Below are positions 9,421 to 17,625 of a stretch of 64,000 bases of DNA, piece after piece. The position numbers and the translations under genes were made by a program. Each line of letters begins with the position of its first letter. Within the stretch, counting starts at the first letter, position 1. Source of the DNA: Reyranella sp. CPCC 100927 (GTDB taxonomy: Bacteria > Pseudomonadota > Alphaproteobacteria > Reyranellales > Reyranellaceae); NCBI RefSeq assembly GCF_007859315.1, contig NZ_VOHA01000005.1, positions 1 through 64,000 on the forward strand. Direction: 5' to 3'. Below the pieces are notes generated by a model. It was not told where the DNA came from. It saw only the letters and a program-made list of their open reading frames with translations, and made no database searches.

Positions 9421-10902
9421 GTGGCGGACGCAGCCAGTGTGAACATGACGGATGCGCCATCCGCGGGTGCACCGCACGACCGACGCCGGATTGCGGTCAA
9501 TTTCCTGGCCGTCAGTCTGTCCAGCGGACTGGCCGTATTGATCGGCGTTCTGACGACGGCTTACAGCCGGCGCATGCTGGGTCCTGTCGCGATTGGGCAG
9601 GTGAATTGGAACGCCGCCGTTGTCGCCTGCCTGGCCCTGATCGCCACCCCCGGCCTGCAGACCGTGGGACAGCGTGATATCGCCGCGGACCCCAGGCAAA
9701 CAGCACCGCTCACGTCGCTGGTGTTGAGCCTGCAGATGCTACTGGCGGTGGTCGCCTTCGCGATCGTGGCCATCATCGCGATCGTCAATCCGCGCGGCGG
9801 CCAGACCGGTGTGCTGCTGCTCCTGCAAGGCCTTAGCCTGATGGTCAGCGCCGGGACGGTCGCGTGGGTGCTGCAGGCGCATGAACGGATGGTCGGACCC
9901 GCCATCGCGTCGCTGGTCATCAATCTTCTGCAGATCCCCGTCCTGATCGCGATCATTCACGGACCGGACGACGTCTTCGTCTTCGTCCTTTACACGTTGC
10001 CGTTTTCGCTGGCCTTGATCGTCTTCAATTTCTGGTACCTGCATCGCTACGGGATACTGCGTTTCGGTGCATTGCGCCCGCGTTTGCACGGCGCGTGGCG
10101 TCTGCTCGGCGAATCCTGGCCACTGGCGCTGTCGCAAGGTGCCGTGCTGCTGATCTACAACGGCGCCGCGATCATCCTGGGCTTCACGCACAGCGACGAG
10201 GAGGTCGGGCACTACACGACGGCCTACAAGCTGATGCTGGTCTCGACCGTGGTCAGTGGCGCGATGCTGACGGCTTATTTCCCCGTCCTGTCGCGTGTGC
10301 GCAACGACCCGGCACAGGCTGCGCGCGTCGCCCGTGAATTCCTGACCCTGCTGGCATGGATGGGACTGCCGATCGCGGCCCTGGGCTGGGCCTGTGGCCG
10401 CCACGTCAACGATCTGATGTTTGGCAGTGGCTTTGCGCGCAGCGGTCCCTATTTCGAGTGGCTGTGCCTCAACGTCGGGCTGACCTTCCTCAATATCGCC
10501 GTCGGGTCGCCCCTGTTGGCATGGGGGCTGCAGAAGCTTCATTTTAAGATCGTCGCCGTGGCGGCGGTCGCCAACTTGCTGTTGAACTTGCTGTTGATCC
10601 CGCGCTACGGCGGATGGGGTGCCATCGTGTCCACCCTGGTCGCGGAAGGCTTGAGCCTGGGTATGCTTATCCTGGCGCGGCGGCGCCTGGCGTTCGGCCG
10701 GCATCCGATTGTATCGATCGTCTGGCCGCCCGTGTTGTGCTCGCTGAGTGTCGCGTTGGTTGTCGCGGCGCTGCCGCCGAGCTTCCACCGCTACTGGTGG
10801 GCAGAGGTTGTCCTGGGCACGCTTGTACTCGGCGGCTGTGTTCTCATCTTCGAACGCCGCATCGCCACGATGGCGTTCGCGCTGCTGAAACGCCGAAGCT
10901 AG
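9421..10902 (+). CDS. polysaccharide flippase, MOP superfamily (Wzx-like)
   Basis: This is a membrane protein of about 493 residues with 12-14 hydrophobic segments and the early motif TTAYSRRMLGPVAIGQVNW, which resembles oligosaccharide flippases that carry lipid-linked repeat units across the inner membrane. The C-terminal half has the typical LLLNLLLIPRYGGWGAIVSTLVAE pattern (read in parts) of the polysaccharide_synt family. The frame is open far upstream. I start at GTG 9421 because GGGAG lies 6 nt before it; ATG 9445 is the alternative. It is divergent from rfbF and convergent with the glycosyltransferase, consistent with one surface-glycan locus. No Wzy-type polymerase was recognised nearby. 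Confidence 0.88.
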   Translation: MADAASVNMTDAPSAGAPHDRRRIAVNFLAVSLSSGLAVLIGVLTTAYSRRMLGPVAIGQVNWNAAVVACLALIATPGLQTVGQRDIAADPRQTAPLTSLVLSLQMLLAVVAFAIVAIIAIVNPRGGQTGVLLLLQGLSLMVSAGTVAWVLQAHERMVGPAIASLVINLLQIPVLIAIIHGPDDVFVFVLYTLPFSLALIVFNFWYLHRYGILRFGALRPRLHGAWRLLGESWPLALSQGAVLLIYNGAAIILGFTHSDEEVGHYTTAYKLMLVSTVVSGAMLTAYFPVLSRVRNDPAQAARVAREFLTLLAWMGLPIAALGWACGRHVNDLMFGSGFARSGPYFEWLCLNVGLTFLNIAVGSPLLAWGLQKLHFKIVAVAAVANLLLNLLLIPRYGGWGAIVSTLVAEGLSLGMLILARRRLAFGRHPIVSIVWPPVLCSLSVALVVAALPPSFHRYWWAEVVLGTLVLGGCVLIFERRIATMAFALLKRRS

Positions 10903-10908
10903 GCTGCC

Positions 10909-11979
10909 TCAGCGCAGGACGACGCGAACGAAGAAGTAGGCGGTGCGTGCCAGAACGGGCAACGCGCGGCTGCAGCGCAAGGCTTCAGTCAGCTGGCGCC
11001 ACGCCGTTGCGTGGTCACCGTGACGCCATAGCCGTTGCGCCCGCCGCAACGCGCGCACCGCGGCGGCCTTGCGGGCAGCATGCCGGATACGCTGCGCCTG
11101 GTCGGAGGGCAGGGTGGCGCAGGAAATGTCGATTGATCGACGCTCGTCGGCAACGTTCTCGCCGGTACGCATCAGGCGACTGCTGTCGGCCGCCGCATGC
11201 AGCCGATAACACGCCAGTGGTTCGGGCTCGTAGAAGATGGGTTTACTGAGCGCAATGCGCTTCCACATGTCCCAGTCGAGGCAATGGGCCAGCGAGGCGC
11301 GGAAGCCGCCAAGTTCCTCGTACGTGGAGCGCAGCACGACGAACGCCACGAACTGGACGAGCTGCTCGATCATCTGACGGGTTGCGAAATCCTTACCAAG
11401 GACCCCGGGCGTCAGCGCCTCGGCGTCAGTGATGCCGGTCCACTGACTGTGTTCATCGGTGTAGATGATCCGGCAGAGTGCCGCGCCGACCTCGGGATGT
11501 GCCGCGATGCCCTGGCGCGCGCGGGTATAGAACCCCGGCCGTACGGTGTCGTCACCATGCAGGATGTGCACCCATTGCCCCTGCGCCCGGCGGATGCAGG
11601 TATTGAAGTTTTCCACCATGCCGAGGTTGGTGGGCTGACGGTAGAAATGGATGCGGCCACCGCCGATCTCGCGCACCAGGGCTTCGGGATCGCCGGTGGT
11701 CGAACAATTATCGACCACCTCGATCTGCATGTCCTCGGCGCCAGGGTCCTGGTTGAGAACGCTCTCCAGCGTTTCCCGCAGATAGTCTTCGGGGCAGTTG
11801 TAGATGGGAATCATCACCGACCAGAACGGCCGTGGTGTGCCGTCCGGCAGAGGCGCGATCGCAGGGACCGAAAGATTGGTTATCGGCAGCGGCGGATCGA
11901 CGGTGACCCTGATTGTCGGATCGAGCGATCGTGCGATTGCATCGCTGCTGAAGTCACTCGTGCGGAGGACTTCACCCAT
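10909..11979 (-). CDS. glycosyltransferase family 2
   Basis: This 356-residue GT-A glycosyltransferase has the family opening WSVMIPIYNCPEDYLRETLES (residues about 53-73), a VVDNCSTTG loop, and the metal-binding HGDDTV (DxD-like) near 137-142. An acceptor-side DWDMW follows. The first 50 residues are an extension before the GT-A fold, and the last 70 are arginine-rich and helical. The ATG at 11979 follows an AGGTGG ribosome site. It faces the flippase tail to tail. The sugar donor is unknown. The local CDP-sugar genes make a modified CDP-hexose a reasonable guess. Confidence 0.9.
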   Translation of the reverse strand: MGEVLRTSDFSSDAIARSLDPTIRVTVDPPLPITNLSVPAIAPLPDGTPRPFWSVMIPIYNCPEDYLRETLESVLNQDPGAEDMQIEVVDNCSTTGDPEALVREIGGGRIHFYRQPTNLGMVENFNTCIRRAQGQWVHILHGDDTVRPGFYTRARQGIAAHPEVGAALCRIIYTDEHSQWTGITDAEALTPGVLGKDFATRQMIEQLVQFVAFVVLRSTYEELGGFRASLAHCLDWDMWKRIALSKPIFYEPEPLACYRLHAAADSSRLMRTGENVADERRSIDISCATLPSDQAQRIRHAARKAAAVRALRRAQRLWRHGDHATAWRQLTEALRCSRALPVLARTAYFFVRVVLR

Positions 11980-12082
11980 TTTTCCACCTCAACCCGTCTC
12001 TAATCAGCCGGTGGCCCGCACAACCGGTGATGATATCAACAGTACCTTACCGGAATCTGGATATGACAGCCGGACTGCGGTG

Positions 12083-12098
12083 GTGATCAAACTGTGGC
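12083..12098. promoter_or_regulatory. second copy of the rfbF-upstream 16-bp motif
   Basis: GTGATCAAACTGTGGC matches the copy at 9310-9325 at 14 of 16 positions, in the same orientation relative to the downstream minus-strand gene. On the minus strand, TTGATC is followed 18 nt later by TCATAT, a plausible but unproven -35/-10 pair for the glycosyltransferase gene. Confidence 0.3.
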
Positions 12099-12113
12099 CA
12101 GGTGTCGGTGCCA

Positions 12114-13427
12114 TCAGGCTACGGCAGCGAAGGCGCCGGAGAACGTGGCCTCCTGGTCTTCGCGTAGGCGATCGATCAGTCGTCCCGCCGGTAAGTCGAC
12201 GTCGGCGTAGCGCAGAACCTGGTCCTTGGCGACCTCGTGCCGCAGGCGACATCCCGGCGCGATCCCCATGGGCAGCAGGCGCTCGTTGCGGGCGGCATCG
12301 GCGTTTTCGCACTGGCCGTAGGTCATGTAGTGACCGATGTCGTCCAGCACATCGCCGGCCTTCAGGTGCCGCTTGGCCGTGGCGACCACCTCGACGCATG
12401 GCGGGCCGGCCGGCGCCAAGGCCGCATCGCTGAACAGGACGGCGCGCGCGATCGTGTTGGGGACCTCGAAATGGCAGAGATGATAGGGCGTGTAGAAGCA
12501 GTAGAGCGGCCCCTCGCCGAGCTTGTAGAGGTTGAGATAGTGTCGTTGCTGCGGATGCTCGATCGTGCCGAGCACGAACACACCGGGACCGGGTGCGGCG
12601 CCGACGACGTAGTCGACAATACCCGGGCCGCTGATGAAGGCCTCGGCCGGCAGCAGCTTGGCGGCTTCCTCGATCGGCGTACCAGGGGCAACCGTCGGGC
12701 CAAACATGCCGCGCCGGCCCACCGCCATGCCGGTGGCGTTGGCGATGATGGCCTGTTCGAACGAGATCTTGGTGCCGTCGGCGAAGGAGGTCACCATGCT
12801 GGGGTTCTGACCCCACTTGCGGGCAAAGCCTTCCTGTGTCGTCGGGTTGCGATGAGGGTCGTGCAAGCCTTTGATATTGCCGCACAAAACGGGACGCACG
12901 CCGAGGCCCCGGACAAACCTGTAGAGGTTCATCGTGACACCGGGCTGGTCACCGTCGACGTTGGTGTAGATGACGCCCTTGGCGTCGGCGCGTCGCTTCA
13001 GGAGCGGACCCACCGTGCCGTCCAGCTCGGCGTTCATCAGAATCACGTGCTTGCGATTGTCGATCGCTGTGCCGATGGCGTGCGCGGCATATTCGATCGA
13101 CCCGGTGACCTCCAGGATGGCGTCAATGCCGTCGGCTTCGCACAGCAGCCGCCAATCCTCGGTCACGGCCGGCCGGCCGCTGGCCAGCGCCGCCTGCAGC
13201 GCAGCCGGGGTTTCGACATGCCGCGGGTCGGGCTGCCCAGCCTCAGTATATGCCCGAATGGCGGCGTCGAGGCGGCGGTTGGCGATGGCGACCAGACGCA
13301 TGCCGGGGACGGCCGTCTTGATCTGCAGGGCGACGCCGCGCCCCATGAAACCCGCGCCGATCATGCCGACCCGGATCGGGCGGCCGGCGCGCTCTCGCTC
13401 TTGCAGAGCACGGTCTACGATGATCAT
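12114..13427 (-). CDS. NAD(P)-dependent oxidoreductase with C-terminal SAF domain (homoserine-dehydrogenase-like)
   Basis: This is a 437-residue enzyme with an N-terminal Rossmann fold (RVGMIGAGFMGRGVALQI, residues about 19-36), a homoserine-dehydrogenase-like middle part (EVTGSIEYAAHAI, then HVILMNAELDGTVGP) and a SAF-type C-terminal domain (about 350-420, KAGDVLDDIGHYMTYG). This is the layout of the predicted homoserine dehydrogenases of COG4091. Proteins of this shape often occur in polysaccharide or sugar loci, so a reductase role on a branched or keto sugar intermediate is more likely than threonine synthesis. It lies downstream of the glycosyltransferase region on the same strand but with a 134-bp gap, so an operon link is unproven. 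Confidence 0.85.
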   Translation of the reverse strand: MIIVDRALQERERAGRPIRVGMIGAGFMGRGVALQIKTAVPGMRLVAIANRRLDAAIRAYTEAGQPDPRHVETPAALQAALASGRPAVTEDWRLLCEADGIDAILEVTGSIEYAAHAIGTAIDNRKHVILMNAELDGTVGPLLKRRADAKGVIYTNVDGDQPGVTMNLYRFVRGLGVRPVLCGNIKGLHDPHRNPTTQEGFARKWGQNPSMVTSFADGTKISFEQAIIANATGMAVGRRGMFGPTVAPGTPIEEAAKLLPAEAFISGPGIVDYVVGAAPGPGVFVLGTIEHPQQRHYLNLYKLGEGPLYCFYTPYHLCHFEVPNTIARAVLFSDAALAPAGPPCVEVVATAKRHLKAGDVLDDIGHYMTYGQCENADAARNERLLPMGIAPGCRLRHEVAKDQVLRYADVDLPAGRLIDRLREDQEATFSGAFAAVA

Positions 13428-13522
13428 GCCGCCATTCTGCCAGCAGCGGCGTGCGGGATGCGTGATCTATCGGTGGCTTCGCGTCTGGAGGCAGCGATCT
13501 GGCGTCATTGGTAACCACATGC

Positions 13523-14716
13523 TCATGGCGTCGCATAAAGTTCCTGGGGCGCATCGAATCCCTTCAGATCGTGGCAACCGATCGAGACGGCCTGGCCCGG
13601 CGGCAGCAGCGTGGCGACGCGTTGCGACATCAGCAGCCTGTGGCTGGTCGTGCTGCAGACCGCCTGGATGCGGCTGACCAAATTGACGTCCGGCCCGATC
13701 AGCGTGAAGTCGAGTCGCCGGCCAGATCCGATATTGCCGTAGTCGACCACGCCATAGTGCAAGGCGATGCCGGCCTGCAGAGGGATATCGGTGCCAGCCA
13801 TCTGCTCCAGGCTGCCCAGCGCATTGAACGCTGCCTGTAGCGCTGCAGTACACGCCAGGCGGGCCTCATCGCCATGGAAAAACGCCAGCACGCCGTCGCC
13901 CATGAACTTCAGCACCTCGCCGCCGGCCGCGGTGATCGCCGGCACGACGTGATCGAAGTAGACATTGAGCAATTCCAGGACGCGCGCCCCCGACAGCCGG
14001 TTGGAAAGGGCAGTGAAGCCGCGCAGGTCGCACAGCATCAAAGCGGCTTCGAGCGACTCGATCTCACCGCGCCGGATGCGACCGCCCAGGATGCGCCGCG
14101 CCGTCGTCGTGCCGATATAGGTGTCCAGCAGGGTCAGCTCGGTTCGGCGCAGGGTTCGCAGCTCACAGGCGCTGCGCAGCGCCGGAACGATGCGTTCCAG
14201 GGCTGCGCGGCTCGCGGCGCTGAAGCCGCCGAGACGGGCGGTACCGAAGGCCGCGGCGCTGACGGGGCCGTCGGCGTTGCACAGCGGCACCATGAAGATC
14301 TCGCTCAGGCGCCGGCCCTGGAACACATCGATTTCGGTCCAGGCCGCGCCGTCGGCGGTGCCGGGGCGCACGAGAACGGGCGCGCGGGTTTCCATCACAT
14401 GACGCAGTGGACTGCCCACGAACGGCGCTGCGACGACCAGTCCGTGCTCGCGGTCGTGCACTTCGACGGGTTCGTGGGGCGCCCAGGCCAGGCTGCGGCC
14501 AAAGATTTCCGGATGAAGCGTGCGCAGGTGCAAGGTCAGGCGGTCGAGCGGGATGCCGGCCGCTGTCAGCCGGCATCCGAGACCGGCGATCAGACCGGCA
14601 TCGTCCAGCTCGTGGCATTCATCGCCGCTCAGCCACTCGATGATATCGGCGACGGCCGCCGAGCCTGTCGCCGGCCGCACCTCACGCAATGGCGTTGCCT
14701 GATGGTCAGTGCGCAC
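13523..14716 (-). CDS. class III adenylate cyclase with GAF-like N-terminal domain
   Basis: This 397-residue protein would make cAMP. The C-terminal cyclase homology domain (about 222-395) has every catalytic element: metal Asp230 (LCDLRGF), Lys270 and metal Asp274 in LKFMGDG, Asp336 (LDFT, purine recognition) and the transition-state pair Asn345/Arg349 (VNLVSRI). Lys plus Asp favours ATP over GTP. Residues about 20-185 look like a GAF-type sensor fold. The GTG start overlaps the emrB stop by 11 nt, so the cyclase is translated with the efflux pump. No transmembrane segment is seen. It is most likely a soluble sensor cyclase. Confidence 0.9.
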   Translation of the reverse strand: MRTDHQATPLREVRPATGSAAVADIIEWLSGDECHELDDAGLIAGLGCRLTAAGIPLDRLTLHLRTLHPEIFGRSLAWAPHEPVEVHDREHGLVVAAPFVGSPLRHVMETRAPVLVRPGTADGAAWTEIDVFQGRRLSEIFMVPLCNADGPVSAAAFGTARLGGFSAASRAALERIVPALRSACELRTLRRTELTLLDTYIGTTTARRILGGRIRRGEIESLEAALMLCDLRGFTALSNRLSGARVLELLNVYFDHVVPAITAAGGEVLKFMGDGVLAFFHGDEARLACTAALQAAFNALGSLEQMAGTDIPLQAGIALHYGVVDYGNIGSGRRLDFTLIGPDVNLVSRIQAVCSTTSHRLLMSQRVATLLPPGQAVSIGCHDLKGFDAPQELYATP

Positions 14717-16289
14717 CGCCAGCCTCCATGTGCCCGGGCTTCTTCAACAGCAGGGCGGCAACCAGGGCGAGCAGCAGGCTGACGCCCATGAGATAGAACG
14801 TGTCACTGAAGGCCATGATGTTGGCCTGCCGTCGTACGGTCTGGCCGATCGCCACGACCGCGCGGTGCCATGCATCCGCCGGGTCGCTGACGCCGTGGCG
14901 CAGAAAATAATCGGTGAGCTGGGCGATACGGGTCCGGGTCGCTTCCTCGAACAGGGTGACCGACTGGACCAGCACATTGGAGTGGAACTGCTCGCGCTTG
15001 GTCAGGAACGTCTGCAGCATGGCGATGCCGACGGCGCCGCCCAGGTTGCGGGTCATGTTGAACAGCGCCGATGCCGAGCCGGCATTGACGGCTTCGATCC
15101 CGGCTGTCGCGATCGCCGTCAGCGGCGTGAACATCAGCGCCTGTCCGACGGCGCGCACGACGTTGGGTATCAGCAGCTGATCGGCGGCGGTGTCTGCCGT
15201 CATGTCGATGTTCATGAAATTGCTGGCGGCAAACAGCGCAAGGCCAATGGTGATCAGCAGGCGCGAATCGATGCGCTGCATCAGCCGCGGCACCAGCGGG
15301 ATCAGCACGAGCTGCGGCAGGCCTGTCCACGCCAGCACCATGCCGATCTGCTCGGCGTTGTAGCCCTGGATGCGCGCCAGGTAGAGCGGCATGATGAAGA
15401 CCGAGCCGTAGAGCGCGATACCGAGCAGGAAGTTGGCGGCGGTCCCGAAGCCGAAGTTGCGCCGCTGCAACAGGCGCAGATTCAGCAGCGGACGCTTGCT
15501 GGTCAGCTGGATCCAGAGAAAGAGCATCAGCGCGATGGCGGCGATGACCGACAGCTGCACGATGTAGGGCGAGCCGAACCAGTCGTTCTTGTTGCCTTCT
15601 TCCAGCACGGTCTGCAGCGTGCCCAGGCTGACTGCCATGGTGATGATGCCGGGCCAGTCGCCCTGGCGCAGGAGGCCAAGGCGCATGGGCGCTCGCTCGA
15701 GCGAGCCCCACAGCATGCCGACCATCAGCGCCCCGGGAACAAGATTGACATAGAAGATGTACTGCCAGCCCCAGTTCTCGGTCAGGTAGCCGCCGATGGT
15801 GGGGCCGATCGCGGGCGCGAACGTGGCCGAGAGGGCAAACAGCGCCATGCCGACCGGCTGCTTGGGCTTGGGCAGATAGGTGATGATGATGGTGAAGGCC
15901 ATCGGGATCAGCACGCCGCCCGAAAAACCCTGCAGCGCGCGCAGCGCGATCATCTGGTTGAGATCATGCGCCAGGGCGCACGCAGCCGAAAAGATGAGGA
16001 ACAGGATGGCGTTGGTCAGCAGGTAGGTTCGTAGCGAGAACACCTGTGCCAGCCAGGCACTCAGCGGAATGACCACGATTTCGGCGATCAGGTACGACGT
16101 CGAGATCCAGCCGCCGTCGTCGGCGCCGGCGCCGATGGCACCCTGGATGTCGGCCAGCGATGCGTTGACGATCTGGATGTTGAGGATCGCCATGAAGGCG
16201 CCCAGCGTCGAACCCGAGACGGCGATCCAGGTCTTGAAGGGCACGGCTGCTGCTGGCGACGCAGCATCGGTGGAGGTGGGCGCGGACAT
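14706..16289 (-). CDS. emrB: DHA2-family multidrug MFS transporter, EmrB type
   Basis: This is a 527-residue proton-coupled drug exporter of the inner membrane with about 14 hydrophobic segments. The DHA2 signatures are visible: motif D1-like LNIQIVNASLADIQG, WISTSYLIAEIVVIPLSAWL (TM2), LRALQGFSGGVLIPMAF (motif C region) and FAPAIGPTIGGYLTENWGWQ. It follows emrA by 27 nt and overlaps the cyclase gene. With EmrA and an outer-membrane channel it would form a tripartite pump; no TolC-like gene is in the window. The exported compound is unknown. Confidence 0.93.
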   Translation of the reverse strand: MSAPTSTDAASPAAAVPFKTWIAVSGSTLGAFMAILNIQIVNASLADIQGAIGAGADDGGWISTSYLIAEIVVIPLSAWLAQVFSLRTYLLTNAILFLIFSAACALAHDLNQMIALRALQGFSGGVLIPMAFTIIITYLPKPKQPVGMALFALSATFAPAIGPTIGGYLTENWGWQYIFYVNLVPGALMVGMLWGSLERAPMRLGLLRQGDWPGIITMAVSLGTLQTVLEEGNKNDWFGSPYIVQLSVIAAIALMLFLWIQLTSKRPLLNLRLLQRRNFGFGTAANFLLGIALYGSVFIMPLYLARIQGYNAEQIGMVLAWTGLPQLVLIPLVPRLMQRIDSRLLITIGLALFAASNFMNIDMTADTAADQLLIPNVVRAVGQALMFTPLTAIATAGIEAVNAGSASALFNMTRNLGGAVGIAMLQTFLTKREQFHSNVLVQSVTLFEEATRTRIAQLTDYFLRHGVSDPADAWHRAVVAIGQTVRRQANIMAFSDTFYLMGVSLLLALVAALLLKKPGHMEAGGAH

Positions 16290-16316
16290 GGTCGCATTCC
16301 CGGCAGGTGGATGACG

Positions 16317-17492
16317 CTACGAACCTGCCGCCGGATGGCGCTTCGGGGTTTCGCTCAGCCGGTGGGCGGGCGTGCCGTCGGCGGGCGGAGTCGCCGGAGC
16401 GGGGCCTTCCATCGCCGCCGCCTTGGTGTCGATCGAGGGCACCACGGACATGCCCGCACGCAGCCGGCCGGTCAGCGCGCTGTCGTCGAGCACGATCCTC
16501 ACCGGGATGCGCTGCACGATCTTGGTGAAGTTGCCGGTGGCGTTGTCGGGTGGCAGCAGGGCGAATTCCAGTCCGCTGGCCGGCGACAGGCTGTCGACAT
16601 GGCCCGTCAGCGTCGTATCGGGAAAGCCATCGACTCGAACGCGGACACGCTGGCCACTGCGCACATGGGTGAGCTGCGTCTCCTTGAAGTTGGCCACGAC
16701 ATAGACCGCATGCAGCGGCACCACGGCCATCAGCTGCGCGCCGGACTGGACGAACTGGCCGACCCGCAGCGAGCGGGCTCCGACGGTGCCGTCCACCGGC
16801 GCGGTGATGGTCGTATAGGACAGGTTGAGTTCCGCCTGCTGTTCGGCCGCGCGGCTGCGGTCGCGCTGCGCCACGGCCTGGCCGCGCTCGCTCAGCAGTA
16901 CATCGATCTTCTTTTGGGCCGCCAACAGACCGGCCATGTCGCTTTGCAATTGCGCGGTCTTTTCGCGCAGCGTCGATTCGGCCTGCTGGGCACGCTGAAG
17001 CGTGCCGGCACCGGACCGCATCAGGTCGGCATAGCGGGCGTGGTCCTCGCGCGCGAATTTCAAGGTCGCTTCGGTGGCGGCGATGGCAGCCTTCTGCTGC
17101 TCGATGATGGACTGCTGCAACACGACCTGCGCATCGAGATTGCCGATGGCTGCGTCGGCCGCGGCGACGTCGGCCCGCGCCTGGGCGAGCGCGGCGCGAT
17201 AATCGCGATCGTCGATGCGGGCCAGGACCTGCCCGCGCCGGACCGCCTCGTTGTCGCGGACCAGGACGGCGGCGATGTAGCCCGGCACCTTGGGCGCAAT
17301 GGTGGTGTAGTCGGCCTTGATGTAGGCATCGTCGGTCGACTCGAGGAACCTGCCGACGGTCCAGTATGCGTAGCCAAAGTCCGCCGCGGCGGTTGCACCG
17401 GCCAGCAGGACGCCGCCCAAGGCAGCGCGCTTGAATACCCTGCCCGAGGGCAGGCGCTCCTTCAGCAGGGCGATGCGGGAATTCCCAGCCAT
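16317..17492 (-). CDS. emrA: EmrA/HlyD-family membrane fusion protein
   Basis: This is a 391-residue periplasmic adaptor anchored by one N-terminal membrane segment (about residues 20-40). After it come TDDAYIKADYTTIAPKVPGYI (split biotinyl-lipoyl half), a long alpha-hairpin coiled coil (about 95-215), the returning lipoyl half with TTITAPVDGTVG, and a beta-barrel. This is the standard EmrA order. The ATG at 17492 has an AAGGACAG ribosome site; the open frame to 17717 would add 75 residues overlapping the LysR gene and is rejected. It is the first gene of the emrA-emrB-cyclase operon, divergent from LysR. Confidence 0.93.
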   Translation of the reverse strand: MAGNSRIALLKERLPSGRVFKRAALGGVLLAGATAAADFGYAYWTVGRFLESTDDAYIKADYTTIAPKVPGYIAAVLVRDNEAVRRGQVLARIDDRDYRAALAQARADVAAADAAIGNLDAQVVLQQSIIEQQKAAIAATEATLKFAREDHARYADLMRSGAGTLQRAQQAESTLREKTAQLQSDMAGLLAAQKKIDVLLSERGQAVAQRDRSRAAEQQAELNLSYTTITAPVDGTVGARSLRVGQFVQSGAQLMAVVPLHAVYVVANFKETQLTHVRSGQRVRVRVDGFPDTTLTGHVDSLSPASGLEFALLPPDNATGNFTKIVQRIPVRIVLDDSALTGRLRAGMSVVPSIDTKAAAMEGPAPATPPADGTPAHRLSETPKRHPAAGS

Positions 17493-17594
17493 GGTCTGTC
17501 CTTTCAAGGCCGGGATCACGTGTTGGCCTCGTCCGATGGCCGGAAAATATTTCCCGCACATCGTTGTGATAATTGGCCCGGAATCGGGTACATC

Positions 17595-17611
17595 ATCCGG
17601 CCAGACCGGAT
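17595..17611. promoter_or_regulatory. LysR operator candidate between emrA and its regulator
   Basis: ATCCGG-CCAGA-CCGGAT is a perfect 6-5-6 inverted repeat ending 14 nt before the LysR start. It contains the ATC/GAT ends expected of LysR-type boxes. Its place in the 133-bp divergent region fits autorepression plus activation of emrA. Binding is not shown. Confidence 0.5.
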
Positions 17612-17625
17612 AATCAGGGCATCGG

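Noticed and set aside
15964-17559. Minus-strand ORF of 531 residues
   Set aside because: Alternative frame over emrA and emrB; arginine-rich with no family match, while the frames used contain the pump motifs.
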